A stretch of DNA of 34,368 bases, taken from the NCBI GenBank assembly GCA_030152145.1, contig JASLIL010000108.1, forward strand, positions 1 through 34,368, given 5' to 3'. Positions within the stretch are counted from its first letter, which is position 1. Every line of letters starts with the position of its first letter. The notes beneath the pieces are model-generated. The model was not told the DNA's origin. It was given only the letters and a program-made list of their open reading frames with translations, and did no database searches. Source of the DNA: Tissierellales bacterium (GTDB taxonomy: Bacteria > Bacillota > Clostridia > Tissierellales > JASKZW01). Of this stretch, positions 31,900 through 34,368 are shown one piece after another. Both the position numbers and the translations under genes were made by a program.

Positions 31900-33141
31900 A
31901 TGAAAGATAATAAGAAAATATTTTATGGTTGGTGGATAGTTCTAGGTTCAGTCCTGGTTACTGCCACAATGGTGCCTAGTGTTATGGCTATGGCCAATAA
32001 ATTTTTAATTCCTGTTACAGATGAAATGAATATATCTAGAAGTGCCTTTACTCTTAGCAACTCTATACTTCAGGCTATGGGTATATTTTTCTCACCACTT
32101 ATCACTAAAAAGCTGGCCCAAGGAGACCTTAAAAAGATGCAAAAATACGGAACCTTGGTTTTTGGTCTTAGCTTTATGACCTATGGCCTAGCTAGAAAGC
32201 CAATACACCTTTACATATCATCATTTATATTGGGAATTGCCTTTCTAACAGCTACTATAATACCTGTTAGCCTTATGATTACCAATTGGTTTAAGGAAAA
32301 AAGAGGCTTGGCTATGAGCATAGCCTTCTCTGGAATAGGTGTAGGAGGCTTTATCTTCAGTCCCCTTCTTACAAGGTGGATCAGTCTCTATGGTTGGAGA
32401 AATACCTACTTTATCTTTGGTGCAATAATGCTAGTAGTAGGACTTCCCATATCTCTTTTTATATTTGAAAAGTCACCGGAAGATAAGGGACTAAAAGCCC
32501 TAGGTGATGAGAATAAAAAATCTGATGATATTAAAGTTGTAAAAAATGATCTATCTATTAGTGCCAAAGAAAGTTTTAAGAAGCCATTTTTTATATTCCT
32601 GGTTCTAGGTATGATACTAAACGGAATTATAAACACAGGTTCACTGGGACAGTTCCCACCTGCCCTTGAAGAATTACAAGGAGCCTTGGTGGCTGCTAAG
32701 ATAATATCCCTTTATTCCCTAATAGGTATAGCAGGAAAACTTATCTTAGGTTGGATTAATGACAATCTTGGTATAAAGATGGGAATTATATTTGGAACTA
32801 CTACTTTTGGCCTGTCCTTTATAGCCATACTTTTTGGTGAAAACATAAAGGCCCTATACCTGATGGCCCTTCTTTTCGGAATGGGAAATGCTATAGGCTC
32901 TGTACTTCCACCTCTATTAACATCAGCTATATATGGCCAGGAAAAATATGGAGAAGTCTATGGCTATATAAGCAGCGCTACTCAAATAGGTCTAACCTTT
33001 GGATCTCTAATAGTAGCATCTATCTATGATGCTTCTGGATCCTACAGAAGTGCCTGGATTATCATGGCAGTAGTAACATTCTTAACCATGGTTTCTTGGC
33101 TATTGGCCTATAAGAAATCTCTAAAATACAAGGAAGCATAA
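31900..33141 (+). CDS. MFS transporter, copy 2 of duplicated module
   Basis: A 413-residue, 12-helix transporter, the same length as the copy at 26908 and very similar to it. It has IFYGWWIVLGS near the start, NWFKEKRGLAMSIA, FEKSPEDKGLKALG, and SAIYGQEKYGEVYGYISSA in the second half. Differences concentrate in the central cytoplasmic loop (about residues 205-220). It is followed after 11 nt by an M20 amidohydrolase and faces a divergent AraC/GH39 regulator. TTAGGAGG precedes the ATG. Confidence 0.87.
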   Translation: MKDNKKIFYGWWIVLGSVLVTATMVPSVMAMANKFLIPVTDEMNISRSAFTLSNSILQAMGIFFSPLITKKLAQGDLKKMQKYGTLVFGLSFMTYGLARKPIHLYISSFILGIAFLTATIIPVSLMITNWFKEKRGLAMSIAFSGIGVGGFIFSPLLTRWISLYGWRNTYFIFGAIMLVVGLPISLFIFEKSPEDKGLKALGDENKKSDDIKVVKNDLSISAKESFKKPFFIFLVLGMILNGIINTGSLGQFPPALEELQGALVAAKIISLYSLIGIAGKLILGWINDNLGIKMGIIFGTTTFGLSFIAILFGENIKALYLMALLFGMGNAIGSVLPPLLTSAIYGQEKYGEVYGYISSATQIGLTFGSLIVASIYDASGSYRSAWIIMAVVTFLTMVSWLLAYKKSLKYKEA

Positions 33142-33152
33142 GGAGGATTAAT

Positions 33153-34349
33153 ATGAATTTAAAGGAACTAGAAAAACTTATAAATAATCGATTAGTTGAA
33201 AGAGAAGGAGAAATGATTGAGATCAGAAGGCATCTACATGCTAATCCTGAATTATCCTTTGAAGAAAAGGAAACTTCAGATTTTATAGCTAACTTCTACA
33301 AGGACAAGGATTGTAAGGTTACTAGAAATGTTGGTGGCAGCTACGGACTTACTGTAGACATAAAAGGTGGCAAGGCTGGTAAAAACCTAGCCATAAGAGG
33401 TGACATGGATGCCCTACCTATAGAAGAGGCTAATGACCTAGACTTTAAGTCTAAAAAACCTGGTATTATGCATGCCTGTGGCCACGATATTCACACAGCC
33501 TACCTAATGGTACTTGCAGATACGCTAATAGAATTTAAGGACTATCTTCCTGGAAATATAAGAATAATCCATCAACCTGGTGAAGAAAAATATCCAGGGG
33601 GAGCTATTGGTATGGTTGAAGATGGCTGCCTAGATGGTATGGATGCTATTATAGGAGGACATGTGGTTAGCCAGATGAAGCTCGGAGAAATAGCCTACAG
33701 GGAAGGGGCTACTCAAACTGGACGTGCTAACTTTAAAATAGAACTTGAAGGAGTGGGAGGTCATGGTGCATCTCCTCATGAAGCCAATGACACTATACTA
33801 GCTGCTAGCTACTTCTTAACTATGCTACAAACTATAGTTAGCAGAAGGATAAACCCCTTTGATGCTGCAACAGTAACTATTGGATCCTTTGATGGAAAGG
33901 GAAGTCCAAATATTATAAAGCACAGTGTAACTCTTGAAGGTGACATAAGGATGATGGAAGAAAAGAACCGTCCTCTTATAGAAGCAGAGTTTAGAAGAAT
34001 CCTAGATGGAGCTTGTAAATCCTTTAATATAAAATACAAGCTAGACTATTTAAATGACTACCCGGTTTTATTTAATAACCATGAACTAACAGCTATTGTT
34101 GCTAAGGGCATAGAGGAGTCTGAGATTGAAAATGTAACTAGGGTCTTTAGATGTGGACCTCACAGTCCATCAGAAGACTTTGCCCACTTTGCCAATAAGA
34201 TACCAGGATCCTTCGTATATATTGGTGGAGTTAAGGAGGGAGATCCGGTCTTCCCTCACCACCACCCAAAATTTATGATCAATGAAGACTCTATTTTAAT
34301 AATGGCAAGGGCCATAGGAAATGCTGCCCTAGCCTACCTATACAATTAA
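33153..34349 (+). CDS. M20 family amidohydrolase (M20D-like), copy 2
   Basis: A 398-residue paralogue of the enzyme at 28161, identical at 57 of the first 80 positions. All metal and catalytic motifs are kept: HACGHD, HQPGEE (Ala changed to Gly before the Glu pair), GGH in place of AAH around H170, GVGGHGASPHE in the lid, and PHHHP near the end. Copy 2 has different residues next to the metal site and in the lid loop, which could mean a different acyl group or amino acid. It ends 19 nt before the window edge. The bases after the stop (AAAAGCCCC) look like the start of a terminator that is cut off. Confidence 0.9.
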   Translation: MNLKELEKLINNRLVEREGEMIEIRRHLHANPELSFEEKETSDFIANFYKDKDCKVTRNVGGSYGLTVDIKGGKAGKNLAIRGDMDALPIEEANDLDFKSKKPGIMHACGHDIHTAYLMVLADTLIEFKDYLPGNIRIIHQPGEEKYPGGAIGMVEDGCLDGMDAIIGGHVVSQMKLGEIAYREGATQTGRANFKIELEGVGGHGASPHEANDTILAASYFLTMLQTIVSRRINPFDAATVTIGSFDGKGSPNIIKHSVTLEGDIRMMEEKNRPLIEAEFRRILDGACKSFNIKYKLDYLNDYPVLFNNHELTAIVAKGIEESEIENVTRVFRCGPHSPSEDFAHFANKIPGSFVYIGGVKEGDPVFPHHHPKFMINEDSILIMARAIGNAALAYLYN

Positions 34350-34368
34350 AGATAAAAGCCCCAGGATT

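Noticed and set aside
24417..34349. Duplicated region considered as a transposon or other mobile element
   Set aside because: No transposase, integrase, terminal inverted repeats or target duplications are visible. Divergence between copies points to an old tandem duplication.
1..34368. tRNA, rRNA or phage genes
   Set aside because: I saw no cloverleaf with a TTCGA-type arm and CCA end, no rRNA-like conserved stretch and no phage structural genes.

Overview
This 34.4 kb window looks like chromosome from a low-GC, anaerobic, amino-acid-fermenting Firmicute. Tissierellia or Peptoniphilaceae is my best guess, not proven. The reasons are AT-rich DNA, heavy use of AGG, ATA and CTA codons, strong AGGAGG ribosome sites, a clostridial single-chain PurL and a group-B [FeFe] hydrogenase. 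I see no rRNA, tRNA, CRISPR array, transposase or phage gene.

Layout. 1-1215 (minus): the start of a membrane-type glycerophosphodiester phosphodiesterase gene and a small GyrI-like protein. 1300-11586 (minus): a complete transcription unit purL-purE-purF-purM-purN-purH-purD. It has a consensus promoter, a tandem guanine aptamer plus ykkC-type (PRPP-class) aptamer, a leader terminator and a final terminator. 11680-13450 (minus): a thioredoxin-like [2Fe-2S] protein and a monomeric [FeFe] hydrogenase. 13775-15726: a small membrane protein, a radical SAM protein, and an unrecognised membrane-anchored protein built from 23-residue repeats. 15850-19373 (minus): a heterodimeric ABC exporter. 19509-21156: an NAD(P)HX epimerase, a half-length AI-2E-type permease preceded by a cluster of DnaA-box-like sites, and a DUF6483-like protein. 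21212-24271 (minus): an MFS transporter, a CorA-like channel and a GNAT acetyltransferase. 24417-34349: two tandem copies of one module, each an AraC regulator fused to a GH39-like barrel, divergent from an MFS transporter plus M20 amidohydrolase operon.

The most striking observation is in the purine operon. Both glutamine-dependent enzymes, PurF and PurL, keep their synthase or transferase active sites but have lost their glutaminase residues. In PurF the N-terminal Cys is Ser, the GHVRY Arg is Gly, and the NG Asn is Asp. In PurL the nucleophile-elbow Cys is Gly and the catalytic His is Ser. The simplest reading is that this organism makes purines with free ammonia, which would be plentiful in an amino-acid fermenter.

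The second candidate system is the duplicated regulator/transporter/amidohydrolase module. Its GH39-like domain keeps the nucleophile-type Glu but lacks the WNEP acid/base motif, so it may be a ligand sensor rather than an enzyme. A third MFS paralogue lies nearby without the other two genes.
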